Shown piece after piece: positions 9,810 through 20,039 of a stretch of DNA of 64,000 nucleotides. Location of the stretch: positions 34,457,795 through 34,521,794 of the forward strand of contig NC_092670.1 of NCBI RefSeq assembly GCF_964355755.1, read 5' to 3'. Below the pieces are notes generated by a model, which ran no database searches, was not told the origin of the DNA, and saw only the letters and a list, made by a program, of their open reading frames with translations. A program made the translations under genes and the position numbers. This DNA is from Antedon mediterranea (Eukaryota > Echinodermata > Crinoidea > Comatulida > Antedonidae). The first letter of the stretch is position 1, and each line of letters starts with the position of its first letter.

Positions 9810-10015
9810 GGGTAAATCGGTATTCTTTAAAGAATTAGGCCTATAAAACAATTAACTTGTCGAGTTGCTTGACGTTAGAGAAGTAAATGTTGTTTGTGTT
9901 TACATGTGTGTTATAGTAGAGAATGAATTATAAAATCATTACATTGTCGAGTTTCTTGACGTTAGAGAAGTAAATGCTGTTTGTGTTTACATGTGTGTCA
10001 TAGTAGAGTTTGTAA
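9810..10015 (+). repeat. Two degenerate copies of the ATPase segment
   Basis: GGTAAATCGGTATTCTTTAAAGAA followed by ACTTGTCGAG...CTTGACG resembles the Walker A region at 9555-9625. The second half is tandemly repeated: 9830-9920 and 9921-10010 share ATTGTCGAG, CTTGACGTTAGAGAAG and TGTGTTTACATGTGTGT. Unit one has TAGGCCTA where unit two has only TA. Confidence 0.6.
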
Positions 10016-10675
10016 TTACGTTTTTTTTACACAACTATCGACAAATACATTTATATTGAAAAAAAACCCCGTAAATATTGTGTCTAAGTGTGATTGGATA
10101 GTGTTGTCGGTAGATTGTTGGAGTAAGTTTATGTTATAGTCTCCCACAAGGTAAGCTTTCTTTTTTTCTAGATTAATCATTTGCATTACACATGTTAATT
10201 CATCATCAAACTTTTGCAAGGAACGTGAGGGTGGTCTATAAACTATACCACAAATAACATTATTTCCTGATTCTAACTCAATCTCAATAAAAATAGTCTC
10301 TGCTTCAGTCATACAAGATGACAGATCATTTCTAATAATGTATGTTAGTTTGTTGGTAACATAGAACGCTACCCCACCACCTCTCTTATCTTTCCTATCA
10401 TTGTGAATCAAACTGTAGCCTGGTAACTGGTATAGATTAATATTATCTTTTTCGGTTAACCAGGTTTCACTGAAGGCAATGACGGAGAAGGCATGTACGA
10501 GTGAGTCTAAATAGTTTGAGATTAAGTCAAACTTATTAACAACACTACGACAGTTTAGTCCAAATATAGAAAAGTTTGATGATAAATTAGAATGTTCAAG
10601 TAAAGAAATTAAGTTATCTTCGTTAAAATATTCTGTGCTCACATTTACATTATCAAAAAGGTCACATTCAAACAT
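10016..10675 (-). pseudogene. LINE endonuclease fragment
   Basis: The minus-strand frame encodes the apurinic-type endonuclease of a Jockey/CR1-group LINE. Landmarks are FGLNCRSVVNKFD near the start, AFSETWLTE, RGGGVAFYV, GIVYRPPS and LVGDYNINLL in order. The frame ends with no reverse transcriptase after it. LINE copies usually lose the 5' end, so a 5' fragment alone suggests a later deletion. It lies in the spacer between the inverted arms and is not part of the Polinton-like gene set. Confidence 0.8.
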
Positions 10676-11436
10676 TTAAATTAGACAGAAAAGGAAATGA
10701 CAAATGAATAAAATTGAGCAAGCTGCTTACAGCAGAGAATAGTTAATATAACACTATATAGCCTAAGTTAACAAGTATGTACAATAAATTACAATATATA
10801 CAATGTAATATGAATTGTTTTATCATGACATACCAACAACAACTAAACGACAGGCAGTGAAACAATAATGATGATTATGGACTTAACAACTTAAACAAAC
10901 TACTGAGTAAATGGACTGAATTACAAACTTTTTTTTTCAACAACATAATTTTTTATGTTACATACGTTTGATAAAATCAATTGATGCAACTGATTCTTTG
11001 CAAAATAATTTTCTGTTACAAACTTCTTGTAAAAAATAAATTTATGTAACGAATTTCTTTAAAAAATTATTTTTATGTAACAAATTTATCTACACAAATA
11101 TGTTTATGAAACAAGCTTCTTAACAAATTTATCTTATGTAACAAATTTTTTTACAAATTTATTTTTATGTAAAAAATGTCCTTGAAAATATATCTAACAT
11201 GATATAAATTAAATTTAGAATATGTTTTATTAACATAATGACAGGTAAATAAAATTATAACACTGAATCATTATTTTTTTATATTTTTTTTTATATAGCT
11301 GTTTTATTCGTATGTATTTTTTTTTCACAATCATAAATGAACAACAAACCTAATTACGGCCTAAATTAAATAAATGTACAAAGTAAATTCAGTATAATAT
11401 AATTTATTTATTTTTGACAACTATCTTGACAAAATT

Positions 11437-11745
11437 TAATTCTGTTATACGGTATTTACTCTATTCAAACTGTGTCATCCTTTGTAAATGTCATTAGCTT
11501 CTGTCGAAACAATGGGTTTTTTCTTTTCTTTGATCATGTGGATTTCCAATTTCAATCCATTTCTATGTCTAATCTGCAATCATTAATTTCCGTTCGCTCC
11601 TTTTTTGTTTATAAAATCTCTCATTATACTAAGGATTAAAAATTACAATCGGCTCCGTATATTCACATTTTTTGACCAAATTAAATGTTAATGTTGTAAC
11701 TTTCTAAACACAAATAAATCACATAAATAATAAAAACACATTTCC
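11437..11745. mobile_element. 309-bp insertion with 10-bp target duplication
   Basis: TGACAAAATT occurs at 11427-11436 and at 11746-11755, while arm A has it once. The inserted sequence has no ORF and no obvious terminal inverted repeat; its right part is A-rich. A long target duplication without inverted ends suggests a short retroposed sequence or a diverged DNA transposon. The family is not recognised. Confidence 0.7.
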
Positions 11746-11855
11746 TGACAAAATTAGTTTCTATGTTACAACTTCTTTTTAAAAACAAAAATAAATGTTT
11801 TAAGTTGTAACTTTCTTGGTAATTACATCCATTATCATTTGTTTTGTCGAGCGTT

Positions 11856-12402
11856 ATGGTTGATTTAGAGGAAGTAGTTTTAGCATACATTGAATATAAA
11901 TTGACGGGGTTAGTTGTTTTGGATTCACCCATCCTCCAGAGTACTATTCGTGCTTGTAAAGAGTTGGAAAACAATTTTAATGTGTTAGATTTGTGTAAAG
12001 ATATTTCTTCGGAAGCGCTGTATTATGTATTAGAACAAATGATGAGCGATAGCAATATAAACGTCGGTAGACTTGTGACAGGACTCGTTTTATGTACATG
12101 TGTTGCGACACAATGTGACACTGAATTGCAGTTAGAAAATGTAAAACGTGTCTCCTGTGGATTTTTCAAGGAAAAGTTTTCGTTATTTGAACTTCGTAAT
12201 GACGATGAATCGGTTAGTATGTTTATTTTTTTTGTTCGTGGGTAGTTTAACAAATATTCTTAAATTATTTATTTTATTAATAATGCGCGTGTTTCGTTTA
12301 CTAATTAATTTTATTTTGTTTCTGTGTAGGAAGGGAGATGCTTTTTTCAGAGTAGTAGCATTCTTAGTTACTAGTATGGTGTTAACGCTTGCATTTCGTT
12401 GA
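11856..12402 (+). CDS. Bcl-2-like protein encoded by the element, arm B
   Basis: ATG 11856 (G at -3 and +4) opens a frame with the order of a Bcl-2 protein. A BH4-like helix, EEVVLAYIEYKL, is followed by a BH3-like IRACKELENNF and a BH1-like NINVGRLVTGL, where the usual tryptophan is valine. Exon 1 probably ends at 12212 before GTTAGT. A second exon at about 12334-12402, after an AG, would supply a short BH2-like start and a hydrophobic C-terminal tail of the tail-anchor type; this intron is inferred. The intron position near BH2 matches a position conserved in animal Bcl-2 genes. Family members control mitochondrial apoptosis, and element or viral copies usually block it; activity here is unproven. 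About 141 residues, short for the family. It is convergent with the integrase and SIM genes. AATAAA signals follow at 12707 and 12731. Confidence 0.65.
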
Positions 12403-12706
12403 ATGTCTTCATATGTTTCTTCTAGTCATCAAAACAAATTAATATAATCACCATATTGTATTGATCTCTCTAATTAATTTTAGATGTGTTATAATTTATC
12501 TAAAATGTATATTTCTCAATATTACCTTCACTTTATAAATTTTGTAAAATACATTTATAATATGCCTTCTTATTGAAAGCGTCGTTGCACATCGTGCGTC
12601 TCAAATTTGTTCTCTTTTGTGTGCGTGTTTTTTTTTAGCAGTACGTATTGTGTCTTTCTTAAAAGATTTAAAATTGAAATCACGTAGAATATGAAATTCA
12701 TTTTGA

Positions 12707-12736
12707 AATAAAAAAATTGTATTTAAATTTAATAAA
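12707..12736 (+). terminator. Polyadenylation signals for the Bcl-2-like gene
   Basis: Two AATAAA hexamers (12707-12712 and 12731-12736) lie about 300 bp after the stop at 12402, with nothing else coding on this strand between them. Arm A has the equivalent on its minus strand. Confidence 0.4.
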
Positions 12737-12999
12737 TCTATGCTTTATACATTGTGTATGTTTATTTTTGTAATATTATTTATTATATATAAAATATAAC
12801 TTTACATTATAGACCTACTGTTTAAAATAAAAAGAAGTAAACAGAATATTTTTAATCACAATCATTTATTATGTGTGTTTGCAATTACATTTAACAAATT
12901 CAAAAACTTGTTTTCTTTTTGTAGAAATAAATTAGAAAAACATCATACAGGAGTTAAATAACACGCAAAGATCAAATTTCATTTTTATTGTTGCTGTTA

Positions 13000-14440
13000 A
13001 AAACAAAATTTATTTCAATACACATTCTATTGCACTACACTTTACAAAACATAATAATATTTCAACAGAAAAGAAAACTAATTAAATTAAGTCAAGAAAT
13101 AAATTTACCATGAATTAAAATAGGAAAACTACTTTTACAAATTTACACTGACATAAAATAAGTCAAAACATAATTAACTTATTTCATTAAACAAATCTAT
13201 TGCAATACACTTCACAAACATAATAATAATAATAATTCAACAGAAAAGAAGAATTAAATTAGATTAGTTGTTGTTATTTTTTCCGTGCCGATTCATTGTA
13301 CTATGCTACTAACTATTTCAAAATTGACTTCCTTTGAATTTTTGAAATTTAAAGTCAATATTTTTTTTTGTATAGGCCTAAATAAATTAGAAAAACATCA
13401 TACACAAATTAAACAACACGCAAAGATAAAATTTCATTTTTGTTGTTGATGTTAAAAACAAAATGTATTGAAATACACATTCTATTGTAATACACTTTAC
13501 AAAACATAATAATAATAATAAAACTTTAACAGAAAAGAAAAATTTAAGTCAAGTCAAGAAATAAATTTATCATGAATTAAAATAGGAAAACTACTTTTAC
13601 AAATTTACACTGACATAAATTAAGTCAAAACATAATTTATTTATTTCATTAAACAAATCTATTGCAATACACTTTACAAACATAATAATAATAATAAAAA
13701 TTCAACAGAAAAGAAAACAAATTAAATTAATTCGAAAAATAAATTTACCATGAATTAAAATAGGGTAACTACTTTAACAAATTTATAATATAAAATAAAT
13801 ATTAAGTGAGATTTTGGTTTACGGGTTATTTTGTTAGGATTAGTTGTTATTTTTTCCAGTCCGATTCCTCGTACCATGCTACCAACTATTTCAAAATTGA
13901 CTTCCTTTGATTTTGGGAAATTTAAAGTCAAACCTTTGATTTTGCAAACAGTTTGTCTGAATCAAAATTTATACACGTTATTTTTCCAAATCCAGTTCCC
14001 ATTGTTCATCAATAGCACTTACAAGTACCCAGTTTCGTTTAAATTTACGGTGAACGGATTTGTGTAATGTATATGTATCTTGCTTGTTCAGTCAGTCTTG
14101 AACTTGTCTCTTGGTAATATTTAAATCGTCTTTTACATTTTGATAAAGTCGGTCCACACCACCAAAACTATCAGGATGTTTAGGATCGTAATATACTTTT
14201 CTTATGTACTCATCCATACTCATTACCCTCATTCACCCAAATGAAAATTTAAAAAAATAAATCAAATACTTAAATAACACGTAAAGATCAAATTTCATTT
14301 TCGTTGTTGCTTTAAAAAAAAACACAATCTTTATTTTAACACACATTCTATTTCAATATATTTTACAACCATAATAATAATAAATTTACCGAAAAAGAAA
14401 TAAGAATTATAAAAATATATAACATTAATTAAAAGTGTTA
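13000..14440. repeat. Diverged tandem units with polyadenylation-like signals, arm B
   Basis: This is the inverted counterpart of the array at 4600-5960. The unit at 13373-13380 has TAGGCCTA where the arm A unit (5493-5494) has only TA. Confidence 0.7.
13978..14223 (-). pseudogene. Polinton-type integrase N-terminal fragment, arm B
   Basis: Inverted copy of 4826-5071. It shares the first in-frame TGA (14094-14092) with arm A, so that stop predates the duplication. It keeps a tryptophan codon where arm A has a second TGA. The frame ends at TAA 13978-13980 and the DDE core is absent. Confidence 0.85.
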
Positions 14441-14464
14441 AGATAATATTTAAATTTGTACAAA

Positions 14465-14737
14465 TTACAATTGGTTAAGAATCTTATTAAACAGTTCTGA
14501 ATCATTTGTAATCAACTTTATGGCTTTATCGAACGCATCAAAATTGATACAACGTAAATGAAAGTAGTTTAGCGCCAATTCAAAATGGGTAGCGCTATTG
14601 TCCACAAGTTTCAATGCCAGAATTGGTCGAAAAAATGTTAGGAGTTGCTCATATCTTGAGCCGTGAAAGTTATAACATTCAACCATGTCATTCAGAATGA
14701 ATATAAATTCTTCTATGAAAACCTCAATTGTTCTCAT
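14465..14737 (-). CDS. 90-residue helical ORF, arm B
   Basis: Inverted copy of 4312-4584, starting at the ATG that overlaps the upstream stop by one base. It carries phenylalanine at residues 11 and 66 where arm A has leucine and valine. It is unrecognised by family. Retention of length and overlap in both arms is the main evidence that it is or was a gene. Confidence 0.55.
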   Translation of the reverse strand: MRTIEVFIEEFIFILNDMVECYNFHGSRYEQLLTFFRPILALKLVDNSATHFELALNYFHLRCINFDAFDKAIKLITNDSELFNKILNQL

Positions 14738-15189
14738 TATTTCTTTGTACTTAAGTTCGGTAGTATAGTTTCTTTCTTAATTTCCGCCTCCAGCACAGGG
14801 TTCAGGTACTCTTCCGTAAACACCTCATCTTCTACCTCATCTTCAACATCGGCTTTTCTTGCCAGAAATAGGTGGTAGTCACCTACCGATGACGTGTCAC
14901 CATATACAATCCTCTCTTCGTCAGAAATTATTCTCGATCTATAATGATCGTCTTCTTCAGTAAACATAATATATACATTATTTAAATCAACGTTCATTGG
15001 AGGTGGGGGATGAATCGCCAGTAAACACGTCATATCCTCCATCTCTTCCTCCTCCTCTGCTGTAAAATAGGCACCAGTCATAGCTAGTATGTCTTCGTCT
15101 TCAGATTCTGAATCATTGGTTATATCTATAACTTCTACTTCGACATCAGAGTCCATAGTAAGATCAATGATTTTAATCACGGAACCCAT
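14737..15189 (-). CDS. Acidic protein with tandem SUMO-interaction motifs, arm B
   Basis: Inverted copy of 3860-4312. The frame is open back to 15333, but the first ATG in good context is at 15189. Both SUMO-interaction motifs are retained (IIDLTMDSD and VIDITNDSESEDED), although the linker and flanks have changed, for instance E to V between them. About 14 of 198 codons of the open frame differ from arm A, yet the SIM cores and the acidic run are unchanged. Role as for arm A: probable binding to SUMO-modified host proteins, by analogy only. Confidence 0.65.
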   Translation of the reverse strand: MGSVIKIIDLTMDSDVEVEVIDITNDSESEDEDILAMTGAYFTAEEEEEMEDMTCLLAIHPPPPMNVDLNNVYIMFTEEDDHYRSRIISDEERIVYGDTSSVGDYHLFLARKADVEDEVEDEVFTEEYLNPVLEAEIKKETILPNLSTKK

Positions 15190-16262
15190 AGTAACTAGTT
15201 GTTGGTTTTTGGATGAATATGCTAAGTCTGTCAGGCTGTAGTGTTGTGGAATGAGGTAAAGATGACAAAATATTCGAGAGTTATATACAGTCAATGGAAT
15301 ACATTCAGCATTTACTAACTTTGTTTCAGCCAATTGTCATTGTTGTATTTCCTGTCGGAACATTGTATCGAAGCGCCGTGTATCTTTTGTTTCATTAAGT
15401 AGCTTCCCCAATGTCATTCAATTTACAAAATGTCCGTTCCAAGATTATCAAACCGTTTTCCAAAAGATTATATTGTAATTACGGGAACTGTTTTAACCAA
15501 TCGTAATTTTGTAAGTGGGGAAACGACGAACCGCGACACATAACTTTAAAAAAACCGCCACTGTAAATTATACTAACATACCTTTTGTTTAAATCTTTTA
15601 AAATTACCGCCACTGTAACTTATATAATACACCTTTTGTTTATATTGCAGATGTTCCTATTTGTTAAAATTTCTCGGAATTAATCAAACAAACGCATATG
15701 TACTACAATAAGCATACTTACCCTCATTTAAATTACCTCCACTAATTCAAATATACATTGTCTAACTTTCTTACCATCGTTAACTATTGTATTTTTCAAA
15801 TAAAATAACAACTCCATTGTCTTACAGTCCTTTTTTGTTTTATTTTAAAAGGAAACAAAGAATTCTTTATGTAAAACGTAAACCATTTAAATGAAAATGA
15901 AACTTAATTTTAAAATTTCCGACAATACATGACGTCATGTAATCAAATTAAATAATACCTATATTGTTATATATCCGAAACATCACACATATTTTATACT
16001 ATCACAACAACTATTGTTTTATTCTTCCGTAGTCATTTACTCTTCAGTACTTTGTACAGCTAGCTGACTAATATTCACAATTTTGTAAAAACAGTATTTT
16101 TATTTATTATTTAATAATTTTATATTATAATGTATATTAATATATAACAATTCTATATAACAATTCTAGTGAAATGATATACTCTATTGTCTTATACTAT
16201 CCCATTGTTAACCATTGTTATAATCACGACTGACTAGACCTTCACCCCCACTACTAACGTCT

Positions 16263-17208
16263 GAGCAGTTTTTGAATTATTAAATCGTATGTATAATAAT
16301 TGTTGTATCAGGTACGAAAGCAAGCTTCTAAACTAAATGGCTATCCACATCAAAAACATAAACTTTCGCATGATACACAATAGAAATAGAAAGCATAGAT
16401 GTTTTGTTTTAAGTTGTTTTTAGTTTGGATTTTTATTCATTTTTAGTTTTTCCAACTATCGATACTTTTCTATTGATTCATACGCGCATGCGCCACATCG
16501 TAGTTTCTGTAAAGTTGATTTTAAAAATGAGTAAATTTCGATCCTAGAAAGTCAAGTCAAAGATATTCGACGGCACCAATATTTAAAATCAAAGTTTATT
16601 ATTTGTATGTACCTTCTCCAACAAAATGATTCTTAAACAACAAAGAAACTAATAGAAACATCAATCAACAGAGTTCAAGATTTAATAAAAAAAATTGTAC
16701 ATAATAAAACAATAAAGCATTTTCACGATTCGAAAAAAGATTAGATCCAAAAATAAAAATTTCACTTAAAAATGATTGGCTAATATATCCTCAATAATTG
16801 AGTTAGCGGTTACAAGTAGAACTCTTTGTGTATTACTAAAATAATATATGCTATACAATATTTACATTAAGTAGTATAGGGCTACTACTGATAATTGAAA
16901 GAACGAACGAATTAGAGAAGAGAGTAAATAAAAAAATCCCAGAACAACATGCAATAAACAATATTCATCATTTTTAATCGTCAAGACACACAGTTTACCG
17001 GAACTGTGAATGATAGATGGCGGAATACTGCAATATTTGCCTTTAGAATAGACCGTACCTATCACTTCAGTTTTGAAAGGTTATTGGAACTGCATCCATT
17101 TAAATGTTATTGTTTAGTCTTTTTACATGTTTTTTTTTTAATATAGCCCAATCACTGATCGCATAATAAGCTTTATAACAATTATTGTTAAGTATGCTTA
17201 TATTATTT
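16263..17208. other. Intergenic region downstream of the large receptor
   Basis: No gene is seen. A stretch at 16360-16560 resembles 29870-30215, including CTTTCGCATGATA and ATAGAAAG words. This extends the segmental duplication that includes the two large receptor copies. Confidence 0.55.
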
Positions 17209-19911
17209 TCAAGTATCATTATCATTGTCATTGGTTCTGTACATTGTTTTCAATGGCTTGAAGCAGTCATCCACTTTATCATCTGATTTCATGTTTTCGG
17301 TTGATTCATTGCTCACTTTGAAGTTACAGTCATAACATTCATTTCTAAACCGTTCAACATGTTCCAAATTATTTGTAACTTTGTGCGAGAGAGATACCTT
17401 ATCTGCTTCATCATCTTTATTACTATCATCTTTAGATTGTCCAACGTTGGCATATTTCATCGTAGATTCAAATGGTTCATTATCTGTTGTCTTGTGTTTC
17501 ACTGCTTTCGTCAGCCTACTTGTTGAAGGCAAGTCACTTTCATCAATAATTGTAAACACATCTTTAGTTTGTGCTACTTTTGTAGGCCTACTTTTCTTCG
17601 CAGACTCAAATGGATCATTGACTTTTTGCTTGGGTCTCGGTATTTCCGCCAGCCTACTTGTTGAAGGCTGATCACTTTCTGTAATACTTGTAAACACATC
17701 TTTAGTTTGTGCTACTTCTTTAAGCCTACTTTCCTTCGTAGATTCAAATGGTTCAGTATCGTCTTGATTGAGTCTGACTACTTTCGTCAGTCTACTTTCA
17801 TTAATACTGGTGGTACATAAATCTTCATCTTGTTCTAATGTCATGTTTTCTTTCGGAAATTGTAATGATCCATCTGCTGTCTTTGGTCTCGCATCTTCTG
17901 CCTGTCTAGTTGAAGGTTGATCGTCGTCATCATCATCAGCAACAACGATATAATATACGTCTTCAAGTGGTTCCACTTTTGTATTTTCTTCCGTAGATTT
18001 AGCTGATTTATGGTCCGTTTGCTTTGATCCTACAACATCTGCCTCCTGACTGTAATAATATGTTGAGAGTTGATAATCATCACCTGCAGTGCTATAGTAT
18101 ATGTCTACAGATTGTTTCACATTCTTGTTATCTTTCGCCTTGAAGGATTCATCTGCTTGCTTTGGTCTAACAGAATCTACTTGTCTATTGGTTGAAAGTC
18201 GATTATCAATATTTCTAATGACATAATATATGTCTTCAGGTCGTTGGGTTGGGTTTTCCTTTTTAGATCTGGACGGCTCGTTGTCTGCTTGATTAGGTCT
18301 CACCGCTTTCTCATGTCTCCTTGTTGAAGATTGATATTCTTCAATGCTATAATATATATCTTCAGATTGTTCCTCTGATTTACTATTATTAGAAACTAAA
18401 GGATTTGAAAATGATTTGAAAGATTCAGTATCTGATGCATTTGGTTTCACATCCTCTGCTTGTTTACTTGCTGAAGTCTCATCATCACCATCATTTTTAT
18501 TTCCATGATATACGGCTTTTTGTTGCATTACTTTTGTTTTTTCCGTTTTCATTCCAGTGTTTGACTTCTCATCGTGGAATCTTTTAAGTACATAAAGCAA
18601 TACAACTATAACAACCAGCAACAGGAGTCCAAGTATTATGATGCTGAAATCTTTTAAATCTTGATCGCAATTTACTTTGTTGAACTGTTGGAATGTATCT
18701 GTACGATGATTGCAAGATACCATTTTGTCTGTTGGCTTACCGTCATTCCCAGAGCTTGTTTGTATCTCATTCACTTCAAATTCTACATAATCTGAGGTAG
18801 GCCTATGCTGAATAGTTGTACGATGGTTGTTAGTTACCATTTTGCCTGTCGCTATACCGTCATCCCCAGAAGTCGTTTTTGTTTCTGCTGGTATAATATC
18901 GGTTACTTCAAATTCTACAGAATCTGAAGTATGCTGATTTTCAGTAATCACCAGACACGTAACACTGTAAATACCAACAGACAAATCTTGAAAGCATGTC
19001 TCTTTGCCAGTATTGTCAACGTTTCCATTCAATATCCAGATATACGTTCTTTGACCAATTCCAGCCGTAGCTACACAATAAAAGCAATGTTCTCCACCAC
19101 CAGCGTTCAAAGTTTGGATTTTCACCACTAACCGCGAGTAAACTTTTACAATTAATGCATAACAATTATTTCTATATTCTGTGTCATTTAGGTTCTCTCT
19201 GGAAGAACAGTAAAAGAAAATACCATCCGGGCCCAATTGAAAGCCTTTGAAAGTTTGATTAAAACTCACTGTCATTGAGGTATCATGCAAACTGTACGAC
19301 TGTGTAATTTTATTTGAACCTTGGATCCATCCTATTGTTATTTCATATGCAACGTCGTTAGAGTTTCTAAAAAATGTATATTCCAGCTTGCAGGCAGTTG
19401 TTACTTCACCTCCCTCTATGATGTACTCTACTAACTCTTCACAGATTATTTTCCATTCACCGTATGTACGCGGATGTATTTTACCATAAACGTCACCAGC
19501 GGTAATCATAAAATGTTGATTATCCTTATTCTGACATGTGTATATTCCTTTATCATTGTTATTATTGAAAGTTAGTAAGAACTGACATTTTACTTCTTGA
19601 AAATTTGTTTCAGAAAATGTTTTGTAGTAATATAACACCGAATAGCTACTAGCGATATAGCTTAAAGCTTGTCCATGTATGCTGTACGTTTTATTTGATG
19701 GAATGACTTTCACGGGTTGCTGGTCTTCTGGGCCATAGGTAACAAAGTAAAAATCAAACTTAACGAGCTGTTCTTCTGCAGTTACAGATCTGAAAATCAG
19801 CAAACTTATCATAAGAATTAGACACAGATTAAAACACGACATAGTGTACCACCTGAGTAGACGTAAACCTACCGTACTGTTGTACAAAGCTTGTGATAAT
19901 TTCTTCTTCAT
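17209..19911 (-). CDS. Single-pass Ig-like receptor with repeated Tyr-x-x-Ile tail
   Basis: An intronless frame of 900 codons. A leader hydrophobic region at residues 24-45 acts as signal peptide; translation could start at Met1 or at Met24 (19842), which has A at -3. The ectodomain has three divergent Ig-like units, each ending in a G-I-Y/F-C type motif: KGIYTC (121-126), DGIFFYC (229-235) and VGIYSVTC (312-319). Trp195 and Trp292 sit at the expected places in the last two. A stalk repeat (SDSVEFEV..., SDYVEFEV...) covers 329-404. The membrane helix is about 422-443. The 457-residue tail repeats every 40-45 residues an acidic-Tyr motif: EDIYYSI, EDIYYVI, VDIYYST, EDVYYIV. It then degrades to KDVFTSI and KDVFTII, with Tyr replaced by Phe. 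YxxI/L motifs recruit SH2 proteins in immune receptors, so a phosphotyrosine signalling role is inferred. The ligand is unknown. Confidence 0.8.
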   Translation of the reverse strand: MKKKLSQALYNSTVGLRLLRWYTMSCFNLCLILMISLLIFRSVTAEEQLVKFDFYFVTYGPEDQQPVKVIPSNKTYSIHGQALSYIASSYSVLYYYKTFSETNFQEVKCQFLLTFNNNNDKGIYTCQNKDNQHFMITAGDVYGKIHPRTYGEWKIICEELVEYIIEGGEVTTACKLEYTFFRNSNDVAYEITIGWIQGSNKITQSYSLHDTSMTVSFNQTFKGFQLGPDGIFFYCSSRENLNDTEYRNNCYALIVKVYSRLVVKIQTLNAGGGEHCFYCVATAGIGQRTYIWILNGNVDNTGKETCFQDLSVGIYSVTCLVITENQHTSDSVEFEVTDIIPAETKTTSGDDGIATGKMVTNNHRTTIQHRPTSDYVEFEVNEIQTSSGNDGKPTDKMVSCNHRTDTFQQFNKVNCDQDLKDFSIIILGLLLLVVIVVLLYVLKRFHDEKSNTGMKTEKTKVMQQKAVYHGNKNDGDDETSASKQAEDVKPNASDTESFKSFSNPLVSNNSKSEEQSEDIYYSIEEYQSSTRRHEKAVRPNQADNEPSRSKKENPTQRPEDIYYVIRNIDNRLSTNRQVDSVRPKQADESFKAKDNKNVKQSVDIYYSTAGDDYQLSTYYYSQEADVVGSKQTDHKSAKSTEENTKVEPLEDVYYIVVADDDDDDQPSTRQAEDARPKTADGSLQFPKENMTLEQDEDLCTTSINESRLTKVVRLNQDDTEPFESTKESRLKEVAQTKDVFTSITESDQPSTSRLAEIPRPKQKVNDPFESAKKSRPTKVAQTKDVFTIIDESDLPSTSRLTKAVKHKTTDNEPFESTMKYANVGQSKDDSNKDDEADKVSLSHKVTNNLEHVERFRNECYDCNFKVSNESTENMKSDDKVDDCFKPLKTMYRTNDNDNDT

Positions 19912-20024
19912 ACCAAATGATCAATGTAGATATGAACAAAACTAATCAAAGAACTAGTTAGACCGACATTCAAACACAACCTTTCAAATGATAAACAATC
20001 AGAAATAAAAAGTATACAAACTTG

Positions 20025-20038
20025 GTTTTTATAGATCT
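20025..20038 (-). promoter_or_regulatory. TATA box of the large receptor gene
   Basis: On the minus strand GATCTATAAAAACC lies about 115 bp before the start codon at 19911. The same box and flanking GATAAACAATCAGAAATA word are preserved upstream of the pseudogene copy (33240-33290), supporting a functional promoter. Confidence 0.55.
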
Positions 20039-20039
20039 A

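Larger units (their letters stand above)
10887..15411 (-). repeat. Inverted arm B
   Basis: This is the reverse complement of arm A, without the Helitron-like insert and without the partial tandem duplication. It has one private insertion, at 11437-11745. Its genes are better preserved than those of arm A: an uninterrupted Bcl-2-like gene and one fewer stop in the integrase. Confidence 0.9.
2864..16262. mobile_element. Degraded Polinton/adintovirus-like element with giant inverted repeats
   Basis: A block of about 13.4 kb is organised as two long inverted arms around a spacer of about 1.8 kb. Polinton-class identity rests on two gene fragments. One is an integrase N-terminus of the type found in Polintons (4826-5071 and its inverted copy). 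The other is an FtsK/A32-like packaging ATPase with Walker A residues SGPLSSGK (9510-9725). Passenger genes are an acidic SIM protein, a 90-residue ORF and a Bcl-2-like gene, present in both arms. No DNA polymerase B, protease or capsid gene is visible, so the core is largely deleted. The outer limits are approximate: both ends carry related ACAATGG-rich sequence but no clean target duplication was found. It may be an element with expanded terminal repeats or a head-to-head inverted dimer. Confidence 0.75.
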
